Shown piece after piece: positions 32,022-44,100 of a stretch of 64,000 nucleotides of DNA. The position numbers and the translations under genes were made by a program. Source of the stretch: Isoetes taiwanensis (Eukaryota > Streptophyta > Lycopodiopsida > Isoetales > Isoetaceae); NCBI GenBank assembly GCA_021234155.1, contig JAJEKV010000044.1:12236803-12300802 (forward strand), read 5' to 3'. The notes beneath the pieces were generated by a model that was not told where the DNA came from, searched no databases, and worked only from the letters and a program-made list of their open reading frames with translations. The number at the start of each line of letters is the position of its first letter. Positions within the stretch are counted from its first letter, which is position 1.

Positions 32022-33378
32022 AGGATGAGATTTAGAAAGAATGCATGGAAGCTTTCGAGCCAAATGAATCCGATGGTTGGTTCCATAAACTTGGGAACTT
32101 ATTTATAAAACTTAGATAGCATAATGAGAATAATTCAAGAACTTGATTAAAACATCAGAATGGAGCATAGCTAAAATATTATTACTGAAGAATCAATAGC
32201 AGCATTACAAAAGAAGAGTTTCTAACCTTATAAGCCATGTCCTTCCATCCACCATCACTTTGTTGAATTCAATAAGCATTGAACCAAACCTCCAAAAGCG
32301 TTTCAAGTTTCCAATTTGCTCTTAAGCCTTGGCTTTGGAATGGAATCGGCTGGGACCAACAAACACATCTATGCCCATGCCAAAACTCAAACTTTTCCAC
32401 GGCATGCCACCTTCTCTTTGCCATTCTAGTAGAGACTCCATAGCGGAGAAAAATTAATTGCTTCTTTGCTTCTCTCTGTGATAAGCGAGGAAGGCGTCGT
32501 GTCCCATGTACAGTGAATAGAAAGAGGCGTCGTTCCGATGCATCTGTGTGAATAGGCGTGAAAAGCAGGACCTAATATATCTTGCACCATATAATCTGAC
32601 CTTGGAGCGAAGCAAAATAGAATCTGGCGGTGGCACCGGATAAAAACCAGAACTCATATATATATTACGCCCCTTGGTGTTCAAAGAGTAAGATTGGATG
32701 GATATGGCACCAAATCGTTATTTTGGCTTTAAATATTGGGCAACACGGCTTCTCCCTTTGCAAAGAAACATGCATGGCGGATATGTCATAGCGATGTCTA
32801 GAAAACTTTGAAAGGTAAAGAGGGCTTTATCCTGCAGTGCACCTCTATTTGTCGATGCATCGCACAAATCAAGCGAGAGGATCCATAGAGAAGCGGGATC
32901 CCTTTTGCCTCTTCCTCTGGCGGCCAGGTTTGCTCGAGGTAAACAACATCGGCCGGAAGAGGCGATATGATCCGTCGTCGGCTATGGTGGAATAGGGATC
33001 TTGCAGCGAGTCTCGCGGAGTATACAAGCCGGATAATGTACAATGCGGCAATGATATATAGTAGCGATGTAAGTCACGACTTATCCTATCGGCTATTAAT
33101 GGCTTTGGCCCCTTTTTTTAATTTTTTTTTTTTAAGCGAAGACTTACAAGTGTCTCTTCTAGAGTTTTTCTTGGTGAAAAAATATTAGGCTTAAACAAAA
33201 ATAACAACCCTTATATATGTTTAGATAGTAAGTAACCCATCAAAATAAAATAAGTACTAGATCTCCAAAGGCAAAGACACATTTGGGGTTTTGGGGGGTG
33301 TACATGGTAGGACCTTAAACTATCGAGCATAACCAACATCGGTCCTAGTCTCGAGGACCTTTAATATAAGTATGCAAA

Positions 33379-33381
<3 letters not shown>

Positions 33382-33473
<92 letters not shown>
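33382..33473. repeat. (TA)n microsatellite, about 46 units
   Basis: An uninterrupted alternating TA run. The matching site in the right arm (about 43,395-43,408) has only about six units, so the expansion (or contraction) followed the duplication. Confidence 0.97.
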
Positions 33474-33477
<4 letters not shown>

Positions 33478-33796
33478 GTTTGCTACAGTGATCCTAAAAC
33501 CCACCACTCAAGAAAACTAATTTGCATCTAACCACATTAGGATCCTAAACATTCCCATATGTAAATGTATATAAGTTGCAATCAGTCGAAGGATAAAATC
33601 ATGGTTAGCAGCAGATACTTTTCATGTCCCATGTGTGACAATGAATGAAAATACATAAAAAGGGAAAAAGGAAGAAAAAAGGATTTGAAGTTAAATTATT
33701 TCAATCATTCAAAGATGTGCTCAAGACAATCCCAGTTCATTCAAACATATGTTACTCGTTCATGAATTTATAACATATATGAATATATTGTCAAAG

Positions 33797-33822
33797 GAAG
33801 GAAGGAAGGAAGGAAGGAAGGT
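33797..33822 (-). mobile_element. Tiny LINE 3'-end scrap or GGAA microsatellite
   Basis: The left arm reads gtcaaaggaaggaagg ... ggtacttttgca where the right arm reads gtcaaaggtgtgctcac. The extra bases equal the reverse complement of the LINE A terminus (aaaagtaccttcc plus tail). It could be a LINE insertion truncated to almost nothing, or chance microsatellite growth. Confidence 0.4.
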
Positions 33823-35989
33823 ACTTTTGCAGGCTCACTTTACACTTTTAGTGAGTTATGTATATATATATTAGAATTATAGTATTATCTTCTTATTCTA
33901 TATTTTAAATTATTGTTTTCATTTCTTAAAAAGAGGTAGTGATATCTCTACCAGGGACACATCTACTGGTGTTAGTCCTCTTAAGACTTGTGGAGTAGGC
34001 GAAGACTGTTGAGTTAATGGCCCAAACATTGTGCAATGGTTGGTTGAGAGATGTTGCTACTACTCTTGGAGGAATCTTGAAGAGGGCATCTGCAGAAGTC
34101 TACAAATTCCACCAAGCACAAAGCATTTAGAAGATTCATTTTTCTCCAATAATAACAAAATCATAGTACATACCAAAGTGCGAGATTTTTGGGTACATTG
34201 AGTCTTGAGATATAATCTGCTGTTGTGTTTCCCACGTTAAGTTCAAAGTGCATCATTCCTCTTGGGAAGGCCGTCACATCGCGGGATATAAAATGTTTAA
34301 ATGTACCACCCCTAGTAGGAAAAAAAAGTTAGAATAGCCTAATATGTAAGGCGTTGATGATCTATAATCTCACCTCTGGTATCTACAAACCACAACTTGT
34401 AAAGGCCCTCGAGAGATAAGCATAAGTAGCTCACTAGCTCGTGGATGTGTATGTGGCGGATTAACTCCACATGATATCATTAGGAATCTTACATAAGTAA
34501 TACCTTGAGACCTAAAAAAAAAAGAATGCACCATTATTTTAGTTTCAAAGACATGGGACACCAAAACCACTCTTAAAATGAAAACATATATATATATCAC
34601 GGAAAAATATCGGTGTTCATTCTTTTGCTTTCAAAGTACCCCCGTGTCGAGAGACTCATGGCACCATTGATCAAGAGGTTTGAAGTACAAAATTGGTAGC
34701 ATTAGTAGGGATATCTGTTAATGGATCGGGATCGGCCAGACATCGACAAGTTATGCGGCAAGCAAAACAAGGAAGCCTATGCTTTTCAAAAGAGCCATTA
34801 AATTGTTATAGGAATTCTTACTTGATGTGCTTATATATAGTATCTACCAATATTGTGGACCTTGCACCCCTCCGTTTTTCTCTGGCCATTTTTCAAGGCA
34901 ATGGTTGCGTTAAAATGAGATATATTTTCCCTTGGTTATTGAAATTTGTCTCCTATCCTTCCTTTTTCCTTCTTCTTTTTTAGAAGTATTGTTAGGTTAC
35001 CTGCTATGAAAACCTAAGCCTTGCACCAACCTTGTGTGGGCATAACAATGGAAATAGCCGTAATAATGGTTACCACTAGAAGTTTAGGCACCCTTTTGGG
35101 TTGATCGACCCAAAACACCTCAAACTTTTGGGTCCCTCAAGCACTTGTCACTTCAAGGGATAAATCTCAATGATATTTATAAAGCTTTAAATATGGATTG
35201 TAAAGTCAACTCGAATTTATACCACCATGTTCAACGGTGAGGTCAATTTCCTCAAGTACCATAGTAGCACCTCGAAGTACCCTAATTTTTATTTTGCAAT
35301 ATAACAAGAATATGTAGCATTATGACAGGGGGTTGTTTTTGTATTTTTATACATTTTTTCCTATGGTTTTACTATGATTTGGCTGCCGTATTGCACATGG
35401 TGTACCAATTAGTACTTCTAGAGTGCATCTAGTATTTTCATGCAACTTGTGTCATTGTTTTTTTCCCTTGGCAATTCAATGGTCACAATATTATTTTGCT
35501 ATGTAAAACCGATTCCCTTCACATGCAAGCATCGAGCGGAGACAAAGATTAGGGCTTCTTGGGGAGTCGTTTCATAAAGTGACGGTATGCCAAAGTTTAG
35601 GGTTTTTGGGCGCTTGGGTAGGTTGTTTTGCGGATGTCCGAGTTAGAACAAGGAATCAAAGCGATTATTTCGAGCTATTTAGTGTCTGCATCGCCCATTC
35701 TTTGCATTGATCGAGAGACAGCCCATTTCCGATGAAGCGAGGGTATTTTAGGGTTTCTTTAGAAGCCACTCCGTCCTTTTTGAAGAAGCCGATCCGTCCC
35801 ATTTGGAGCTCTGCGGGTTTCTTGAAAACGTTTGAGCTAAGAGTTCGAGCTTGTTTACTGGGTAGCTTAGGCTGTTGCATTGCTACAAAGAGATCGTTGT
35901 AGGCTTCTCTTTAAAATTCGGCCCGGTTTATTTTTTTTAATTTGCACAGGTTTTAGGTTTAGATCTTCAAAGACATAAATATGATGCAT

Positions 35990-36250
35990 GATCGGCTGCC
36001 CCTCAAGGAATGCAAGGTGGAGATGGGCAACCATGGATGATGATGCCACCACTTCCGTAGCAGCAACAGTCCATGATGGGTGTGCCGCCCATGACAGGAA
36101 TGCCGCCACCTCTGCTGGCTTTGTTGTACAACGACCTATGATGGGCCAGCAACAAAAGATGCCGCAAGGTGTGATGCAACCCCCCTGTAATGCCTCTCAT
36201 CGGCCACCAATGCGGCCCCAGACCAATCATGCGATCGGTCGGATACCACT
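35990..36250 (+). pseudogene. Met/Pro/Gln-rich exon, probably from an RNA-binding protein gene
   Basis: After an AG-ending intron-like stretch (tttgcacag, 35,941-35,949) the plus strand reads GMQGGDGQPWMMMPPLP, a stop (TAG at about 36,057 where CAG fits), QQQSMMGVPPMTGMPPPLL and, in a shifted frame, GQQQKMPQGVMQPP. Low-complexity M/P/Q-rich N-termini like this occur in plant hnRNP- and RBP45/47-type proteins. No RRM is visible, so the parent family is a guess; the stop and frame change mark it as dead. Confidence 0.45.
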
Positions 36251-37295
36251 TTGAAACTGCGAATCGGTGCCACGAGGAGGCAAGTAAGGTTGTAAATTTT
36301 GTTATTGGATTTGTTCCCTTCTTACTCAGTCACCATTTAGCATGCTTACTTTCGTTTCATTTCAGGCTTTATAAAATTTGTGAAGTCTTTATGATTTAAA
36401 TCGATTACACAGTGCTGGCGCTATTGAGAGTGAGCGGTAAGAATTTTGGTTTGTAAAAACATCATGGCATGCACTCGATTGCCCTCTGGCGATTGAACCC
36501 ATTATATATTTTACTCATCACTTTCCAAAATCGCATTTCAATTTGATGCGAGGGTGATGTCTAAACCTCTCAACACTAGTCGTGTGATATTGTTTGGTCC
36601 CATTAGGTTATGAAGCTCATTTGATCTTGTTTGAAAACCCCATTTGGGCGACATTCTTTGGTGTGAGCAAGCTGAATTGCTAAGTTAACAAATCGTTTCT
36701 ATCATCCATGTTACGATGTGGGTTTTACATTTAAGTTGTAGGTGGAAAATGTACCTGGAGATCATAATAATATGTTTTTATGTTTGGTCGATTCTCGAAT
36801 ATCCACCAAAGTAAATGGCATTTTAGAATTTGATTGCGGCATTCAGATTTCCAGCGATGCATAGCCACATTAGTGGGCATCTTATGTTTATGGCACATGG
36901 ATTTGTTAGTGTGCAACTGAGAATGCAGAAATAGTGTTTTTCTTGAAGGTACATCTTGTTTTTGTTTTCTTGTTTTGCTTCATTTGTGCAAAGGTTTAAT
37001 TATTTTCCACAACATAGATTGCGAGATGGCTATTAGGATAATATGGGTTCAAATCCTATAAGATCTGCTATTGATAGCTCAATCTTAAATTGTACATTGA
37101 TATTTTCTTATACACATTGCATATTCTCTTGACAACTAAATGCATGCAATGATGTACTTAATAATATTGGGCATGGTGCTTTGTCAATATTGGGCATGGT
37201 GCTTTGTCTCTTCCTAGTGTAATTTCTCTCATTGTTCCTAACATACCAAGGACCTTCTAGGGCGATGTGTAATCTTCGTGTTTTCTTTGTTAGGG

Positions 37296-37460
37296 CCCGA
37301 AGGGCCCAATTTTTTTTTTAATATAACAATCAACACACAACTACCATTAACATTATTAACACAAACCATTGCATTTAACATATCTAAATTAAAATCCCCC
37401 TTAAACCCCCTTTGGTTTGGGTGCATATTCACACGGGGGGTTACTCCGGGCAACGAGAGC
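37296..37460 (+). repeat. MITE-like repeat M, copy 1
   Basis: About 165 bases from gggcccgaagggccc through caaccattgcatttaacat-like sequence and ctttggtttgggtgcatatt to cgggcaacgagagc. Related copies lie at 59,150-59,320 (+) and 59,505-59,690 (-). Ends are GC-rich and roughly complementary (gggccc / gagagc...gccc), the interior is AT-rich, and no ORF is present, as in MITEs. The following 140 bases (catcggatgggcatatttgc on) are also shared with 59,320-59,465. Confidence 0.65.
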
Positions 37461-37880
37461 TGTCGGATGGGCATATTTGCCCTTTATTCCAAGATCTGGA
37501 CCGTACATAGCGATCCTCGTTTGTGGGGTATACATGTACAAGTTTTTGTATACTGTATATTAAGGTTTGCAAAATACTATAAGGTTTGAGAGAATGTACG
37601 ACCCATTTATATTCGAGAACACTTCTTGATAATGAAAGCTCTATGTATTTTTATCATTTTTTTTTAACATAGACATAAGCTCTAAGTTCACTGCATTTGC
37701 CATGGGTATCAAAATTCTTATATTCGGCATTCTACTACTGGATAATATGTTTCATCATAATCAACTCCTCTTTTTTGAGGATAACCTTGAGCAACCAACC
37801 CTACCTTATATTTGGGATTGCCATCTGCATTGACGCTAAGTGGACACACATCTATTTTTCACAACATTCTTTCCCTTTGC

Positions 37881-38130
37881 AGTTCCGGCCTTTACCAGCG
37901 GAGTTGTGGGTGATGGAAGCATTGTTATCAACACACAAGATATCTTAAGGCAACGCGAGAAGTGACTGAAACCAAGAAGAGTAAAGATGAAAAGAAAGCA
38001 GGTCCAAGAGGAGCAAATTGCAAATCAGTTAACTCTTGTCTGGTATGAAATTGATGTTTAAGGATTGTGATTAGAATCTTTAGATATTTCTTATTGCATC
38101 CTTATGGTTGAGGTTAGTGCCTCAACGGAT
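37881..38130 (+). other. Exon-like stretch at the left-arm end, unrecognised
   Basis: Immediately after the inverted-repeat boundary (ccctttgcag) the plus strand reads VPAFTSGVVGDGSIVINTQD, then in a shifted frame REVTETKKSKDEKKAGPRG. The preceding AG and Lys-rich end look exon-like, but I do not recognise a family. Confidence 0.3.
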
Positions 38131-38249
38131 AATTTTATATTGTTGTCTAAAATTATGAGCATGGTTGGTGCTACCGGGTTGAGGTTGGTGCCTCAATGGA
38201 AAATTTTGAGCAGTTGATGATTGATGCTCTTTGGTGAGGTTGGTGCCTC

Positions 38250-38385
38250 AAGATTGGAATGAGCTGAGGCCATGTCCAAGAGGTTGGAGTGAGTTGACGC
38301 CATGTCCAAGAGGTTGGAATGAGTTGACGCTCATGTCCAAGTGAATGGACTGAGTTGGTGCTCATGTCCAGGTGAATAGAATGTT
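38250..38385 (+). repeat. 30-31-bp tandem repeat, four copies
   Basis: Units start near 38,250, 38,281, 38,311 and 38,341, each with ggttggaatgagttgacgc and catgtccaag variants. Upstream (38,110-38,250) gaggttggtgcctcaa occurs three times, so the whole block is built from short duplications. Confidence 0.88.
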
Positions 38386-38626
38386 TGCTATTCCTGATGT
38401 TCGCAGGTCTTCTAGTTGGTGCTAGTGAAGGTTAGTAAATATTTTATTTTAAATTAGCCTATACTTTGAGACAAATTAAGTTGATGTTCAACTTGTGGTT
38501 TTTGGAGACCTTCTCGAGGAAATAAGTTTATTCCTGAGAATGGAAGGACTAATACGCTTTTTAAAGGTTGATTAAATATCAACTTTGAAAAGGGACGTTT
38601 GATGGTTTCCTTTCAGATATAATGGC

Positions 38627-38745
38627 GATCGAGGACAATCGGTCTTGAGAAGGGAAGGAATTGATAGTCTTTGAGAAGGGATGTAAATCTTTAAGAAAGA
38701 TGATCGAGGACGATCAGTCTTGAGAAGGGAAGGAATTGATATGGT
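38627..38745 (+). repeat. 75-bp direct repeat, two copies
   Basis: The sequence gatcgaggacaatcggtctt followed by gagaagggaaggaattgata starts at 38,627 and again, with one or two changes, at 38,702. Confidence 0.88.
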
Positions 38746-39249
38746 GCTCGGGGGAGTGGCCTTGCATGGAACAATATTTATAGATATTATCAAGTAAGAA
38801 AGCCATCCAGTATGTCTAAACCTTCATATTATCAAAGAGAGAGCTAGAAATAAACCTTGACCTTTATTTAGAAGCAAAAAGGCAAAAAAAGGTGGTGTTA
38901 TCTATAAGTAGAAGGACAAGTTTGAGACCTGATATCTCTGCGACCACAACTCAGAAATCAGTGATCCTTACCTTGTTAGAAAGCTCTTGAAGTCTAGTTT
39001 CCATATTGGGTTTGGTTGTTTCTTGCTTGATCATATCATTAGAATAAGTTTCTGTAACACCAGCGGTTGGTGGCTAGAAAGAGCTTGTTCTTGTACAATC
39101 TTGCAGAGTAGCTTGACTTGTTGACATCTCTTCTACTTGGCCCGGTTGGGTGGTAAATCGAGTACCCTATAGTGTTTTACTTTCTAATAAGATGATGAGT
39201 TTGCAGAAAGAACAGATCACTCATAACAGAAACCTCTATCTTGGACAAT

Positions 39250-39870
39250 AGAATTTATCATAAAGGATGATATTTGAGAGAATTTATGCTTGGTGCTATT
39301 ATAAGCAAACTCAACCAAGTGGATAGCCTTCCCATTTTGACTGCTTATTCCTGATGTCATTTATCAACATGTCATTTACGCTGCCAATGTGGCATGACGT
39401 AAAAAAGTATTCAATTGGTGCACTTCATTTGTCCATCTGTTTGCGGATGATAGGCCACACTCATGGACAACTTCGTCTAAATGGTGCTGAAGAGATCTTT
39501 CTAGAATATGCTCATGAACTTCAGCTCCATATGAGAGATGATCTCTCTTGGCATTCACGAAGTCTGAAGATCTTCTTTGTAAAGAGCATGCAGTGTCTAG
39601 GGCCGTATTGGTGGTTCAACAAGGCACAAAATGTGCCATATTTGATAATTTGTCAACCATCACTATTAAGGCATCATGACCTCTTGTTGTTCTTGGAAGC
39701 TCCGTTATGAAGTCCATGCTTATTACCTCCCATTTGTAAGACTCCCAGGGGTTCTAGCACTCTTGGCATTCGAAGTTACTCTAGCAACTCCTCTATAAGG
39801 AGGGTCCTTAATCTCATCTGGGAATAGATCATGAATCTATTTTATCAATTTAGCCACTTGCTTGGGTAGG
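39250..39870 (-). pseudogene. Ty3/gypsy integrase remnant, different lineage from G1/G2
   Basis: On the minus strand: ISMDFI-like start, ELPRTTRGHDALIVMVDKLS (about 39,660-39,720), NMAHFVPC, IFRLRE, IISHMELKF, KDLFSTI, KLSMSVAYHPQTDGQM (about 39,420-39,470) and SKWEGYPL. These are the DDE integrase core motifs of plant gypsy pol. Stops and frame changes are frequent. It differs from the G1/G2 integrase (YDAIMVVVDRFSKMAHFIP), so it comes from another element; no LTRs were found around it in the spacer of the inverted repeat. Confidence 0.85.
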
Positions 39871-41166
39871 TTACTTAATGTCTTGCCCTCCTTTTCTTCT
39901 TCTGTGTCCTTATTCATGTACTAGTAATAGTGGCAAGCATGGGCATATGTTTGGCAATATTAAGGTCAATGGGAGTTGTGTATTCAAATCAAAATGCTCC
40001 CTACTATCCATCCAATCATAGAGCAATAATCTGCAATTTGGATCAAGAAAAAACTGCATATACATACATATTCACCATAATTTTCACAAATGTAAACCGA
40101 GCCCCCTCTAGTCTGACTATTTTTCGATGATAATAACAAAATTTTTTATCAGTAAATGGAGTAATAAACATGCATGAAATTCACTCCCTTTTGTCTCTGC
40201 ATTAGAGCAGTCGGATCTTATGGCTGGCACATCCTTCTCAAGGCGGTGATCAAGTCTTTCTCATTCAACACTGCGGCCCAATGCCAATCCACCTCGAACT
40301 CTTCTGCAAAATTCTACCCGACTCTATTCGATCTATTACCCTTCACAGGGCACTAGTTCCGCATCATGCTCTTCCTCCCACCTCCCCAAAAAAAAAAAAA
40401 AAAAAAAAAAGACCACCTCCACTCCACCTCCATCCCAATTGGGTCCCCAATCTTAATCCTCAGCCCAATTCTCTTAGGTTGCACTGGACTCCAAGATTGT
40501 ATAGGTACAAGTTATGGTAGAGTTTTCAAGGATGTGTAATCCAGAAGCTGAAGAATCGAAGCTTAGAGAACTCTTCCTTTTTTTTTCCTCTCTCATCCCC
40601 GAACTACTCTTGGATCTACTCGGTTGGGCATAATTCTGAAGGTCTGCAAAAAGCTCTACACAGGTGCTAGGCAGCTATCAACCAACTCTCGGTAGAACAT
40701 GGTGTAGCTATGCTGCCTTATTTTTTGTCATATTAAGCCAAAGCTGAACTATATTATAGATGTAAAATGTCTACACCTTTTAACATATGTCATGTCCCTG
40801 AGTCCTTTTGAGCTCATGTCTCTAGTCCTAAAAGTAGACCTTTATGATAAATAAAAATCCTTCCATCCCTCCCAAAAAAGATTTTTTTTTTTTTTTTTTT
40901 ACTCTATGTCCCAATTCTAGAGCAACGCTATGAAAAAATGCCAAATTGAAATGCTAAATGAATGTAAACATAGGGCTATAATTTACAAATTCATGATAGG
41001 CAGTAAAGGCAATTCAACTTACTCAGAGACTAAGAGATCCTTGTTAAGAGAGCAAGCGTGATGCCCCAGAAATACCAAATGTAGAAGAAATAAACACATA
41101 ATAAATTTCCATATCTGTACCATCAAAACCCACATGTCATTATTCATATATGAATCAGTTGGCATA
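39871..41166. other. Spacer of the inverted duplication, right part
   Basis: No gene recognised. There is a poly(A) run at about 40,387-40,410 and a poly(T) run at about 40,875-40,898. The sequence near 40,840-40,880 (ataaaaatccttccatccct) vaguely resembles the LINE tails but lacks the gtggacg terminus. Confidence 0.4.
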
Positions 41167-44100
41167 TCAAAGGGAAAGAATGTTGTGAAAAATAGATGTG
41201 TGTCCACTTAGCGTCAATGCAGATGGCAATCCCAAATATAAGGTAGGGTTGGTTGCTCAAGGTTATCCTCAAAAAAGAGGAGTTCATTATGATGAAACAT
41301 ATTATCCAGTAGTAGAATGCCGAATATAAGAATTTTGATACCCATGGCAAATGCAGTGAAATTAGAGCTCATGTCTATGTTAAAAAAAAAAATGATAAAA
41401 ATACATAGAGCTTTCATTACCAAGAAGTGTTCTCGAATATAAATGGGCAACTTTAGAACTAATTAACATTTCTCTTGTTATATTGCAAAATAAAAATTAG
41501 AGTACTTCGAGGTGCTACTATAGTAAATCCTTGAGGAAATTGACCTCACCATTGAATATGGTGGTATAAATTCGAGTTGACTTTACAATCCATATTTAAA
41601 GCTTTATAAATATCATTGAGATTTATTCCTTGAAGTGACAAGTGGTTGAGGGACCCAAAAGTTTGAGGTGTTTTGGGTCGATCAACCCAAAAGGGTGCCT
41701 AGAGCTCTAGTGGTAACCATTATTACGGCTATTTCCAACCTAGTTGTTATGCCCATAAGGTTGGTGCAAGGCTTAGGTTTTCATGAGAGGTAGATGAAAC
41801 CTACTGTCACCTCAAATATTAGATACAACTAGAAAAAAGTAGTTTGTTCTAAAGATGAAAGAAAAAAAGAAAAAGCACCATAAATCAAAGGAAGTGGCAA
41901 GAAATCGACATGATATCATAGCTGGTAACCTAACAATACTTAAAAGAAGAAGGAAAAAGGAAGGATAGGAGACAAATTTCAATAACCAAGGGAAAATATA
42001 TCTCATTTTAACGCAACCATTGCCTTGAAAAATGGCCAGAGAAAAACGGAGGGGTGCAAGGTCCACAATATTGGTAGATACTATATATAAGCACATCAAG
42101 TAAGAATTCCTATAACAATTTAATGGCTCTTTTTGAAAGCATAGGCTTCCCCGGCTTGCCGTACAAACTTCCGATCTTTGCGATCCCGATCCATTAACAG
42201 ATATCCCTACTAATGCTACCAATTTTGTACTTGAAACCTCTTGATCAATGGTGTCAGAGTCTCGATACGGGGGGGGTTTTCGGCGGCAATGAGCACCGAT
42301 ATTTTCCGGGATATATGTATGTTTTCATTTTTAAGAGTGGTTTTGGTGTCCCATGTCTTTGAACAAAATAATGGTGCATTCTTTTTTTTTTAGGTCTCAA
42401 GGTATTACTTATGTAAGATTCCTAATGATACCATGTGGAGTTAATCCGCCACATACACATCCACGAGCTAGTGAGCTACTTATGCTTATCTCTGGAGGGC
42501 CTTTACAAGCAGGGTTTGTAGATACCAGAGGTGAGATTATAGATCATCAACGCCTTACATATTAGGCTATTCTAATCCTTTTTTTCCTACTAGGGGTGGC
42601 ACATTTAAACATTTTATATCCCTGATGTGACAGTCTTCCAAGAGGAATGATGCACTTTTGAACTTAGCATTAGGAAACACAACCTTGATTATATCTCTCT
42701 GCACTCAATAGCCAAAATCCCCTCTTTGGTATGTACTATGATTTTTGTTATTGTTGGAGGAAATGAATCTTCTAAATGCTTTGTGCTTGGTGGAATTTGT
42801 AGACTTCCTGCAGATGCCCTCTTCAAGATTCCTCAAGAGTAGTAGCAACATCTCTCAACCAACCATTGCACAATGCTTGGGCCATTAACTCAACGGTCTT
42901 AAGCCTATTCCATAAGTCTTAAGAGGACTAATACCAGTGGATGTGTCCCTGGTAGAGATATCACTACCTCCTTTTAAGAAATGAAAACAATAATTTAAAA
43001 TATAGAATAAGAAGATAATACTATAATTCTAACATATATATACATAACTCACTAAAAGTGTAAAAAGTGAGCACACCTTTGACAATATATTCATATATGT
43101 TATAAATTCATGAAGGAGTAACATATGTTTGAATGAACTGGGGTTGGCTTGAGCACATCTTTGAATGATTGAAATAATTTAACTTCAAATCCTTTTTTCT
43201 TCCTTTTTCCCCTTTTATGTATTTTCATTCATTGTCACACATGGGACATGTATCTGCTTTGCTAACCATGATTTTATCCTTCACCATTGCAACTTATATA
43301 CATTTACATATGGGAATGTTTAGGATCCTAATGTGGTTAGATGCAAATTAGTTTTCTCGGAGTGGTGGGTTTTAGGATCACCGTGTGCAAACTCTAATAT
43401 ATATATAACTTTGCATACTTATATTAAAGGTCCTCGAGACTAGGACTGATGTTGGTTATGCTTTCGATAGTTTAAGGTCCTACCATGTACACCCAACACC
43501 AACAGCCCCAAATGTGTCTTTGCCTTTGGAGATCTAGTACTTATTTTATTTTGGATGGGTTACTTACTATCTAAACATATATAAGGCAGTGTTATTTTTT
43601 GTTTAAGCCTAATATTTTTTCACCAAGAAAAACTCTGGAAGAGACACGTGTAAGTCTTCGTTTAAAAAAAAAAATTAAAAAAAAGGGGCCAAAGCCATTA
43701 ATAGCCGATAGGATAAAAAGCACTACTTTACTCCAAATATATCATTGCTGCATTGTCCACTAGCTGGCTTGCATACTCCGCACTCGCGGCATTCCTATTC
43801 CGCCATAGCCAGACGACGGATCATATTGCTCTCTTCCCGTCAGATGTTGTTTACCTGATAAATCCTGCTGCCAGAGGAAGATGCAAAAGGATTCTGCTTC
43901 TCTATGGATCCTCTGCTTTGATTTGTGCGATGCATCGACAAATAGAGGTAAGCACAGAGGATAAAGCCCTCTTTACCTTTCAAAGTTTTCTAGACACCTT
44001 GTGACATATCCGCCATGCATGTTTCTTGCAGTGGAGAAGCTGTGTTGCCCAATATTTAAAGCCAAAAATAACGATTTGGTGCCATATCCATCCAATCTTA

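Larger units (their letters stand above)
35326..37603 (+). other. Left-arm-specific 2.28-kb segment with host-gene 5' end
   Basis: This DNA has no counterpart in the right arm, so it was inserted on the left or deleted on the right. It includes leader-like sequence with two telo-box-type tagggttt motifs (about 35,598 and 35,752) common in promoters and leaders of plant ribosomal and RNA-processing genes, the Met/Pro/Gln-rich exon below, and a MITE-like repeat (37,296-37,460). At 37,170-37,203 a 17-base block (tattgggcatggtgctt) occurs twice in tandem. Confidence 0.6.
30391..37880 (+). repeat. Large inverted duplication, left arm
   Basis: Sequence from the integrase C-terminus through the 3' LTR and its downstream flank is repeated in reverse at 41,167-45,925. 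Segments 30,391-35,325 and 37,604-37,880 of the left arm correspond to the continuous right arm. The left arm contains extra DNA: the solo LTR (31,275-31,644), a long (TA)n (33,382-33,473), a ggaagg scrap (33,797-33,822) and 35,326-37,603. Identity of matching parts is about 90-97% by eye, for example 34,690-34,980 against 41,920-42,210. Confidence 0.9.

Noticed and set aside
32454-33188. Short frames in the inverted-repeat arms as host genes
   Set aside because: The equivalent frames are disrupted differently in the other arm, so there is no sign of constraint.
37040-37070. T-arm-like atgggttcaaatcctat suggesting a tRNA or organellar tRNA fragment
   Set aside because: No cloverleaf could be built upstream and no acceptor stem or CCA-like end is present.
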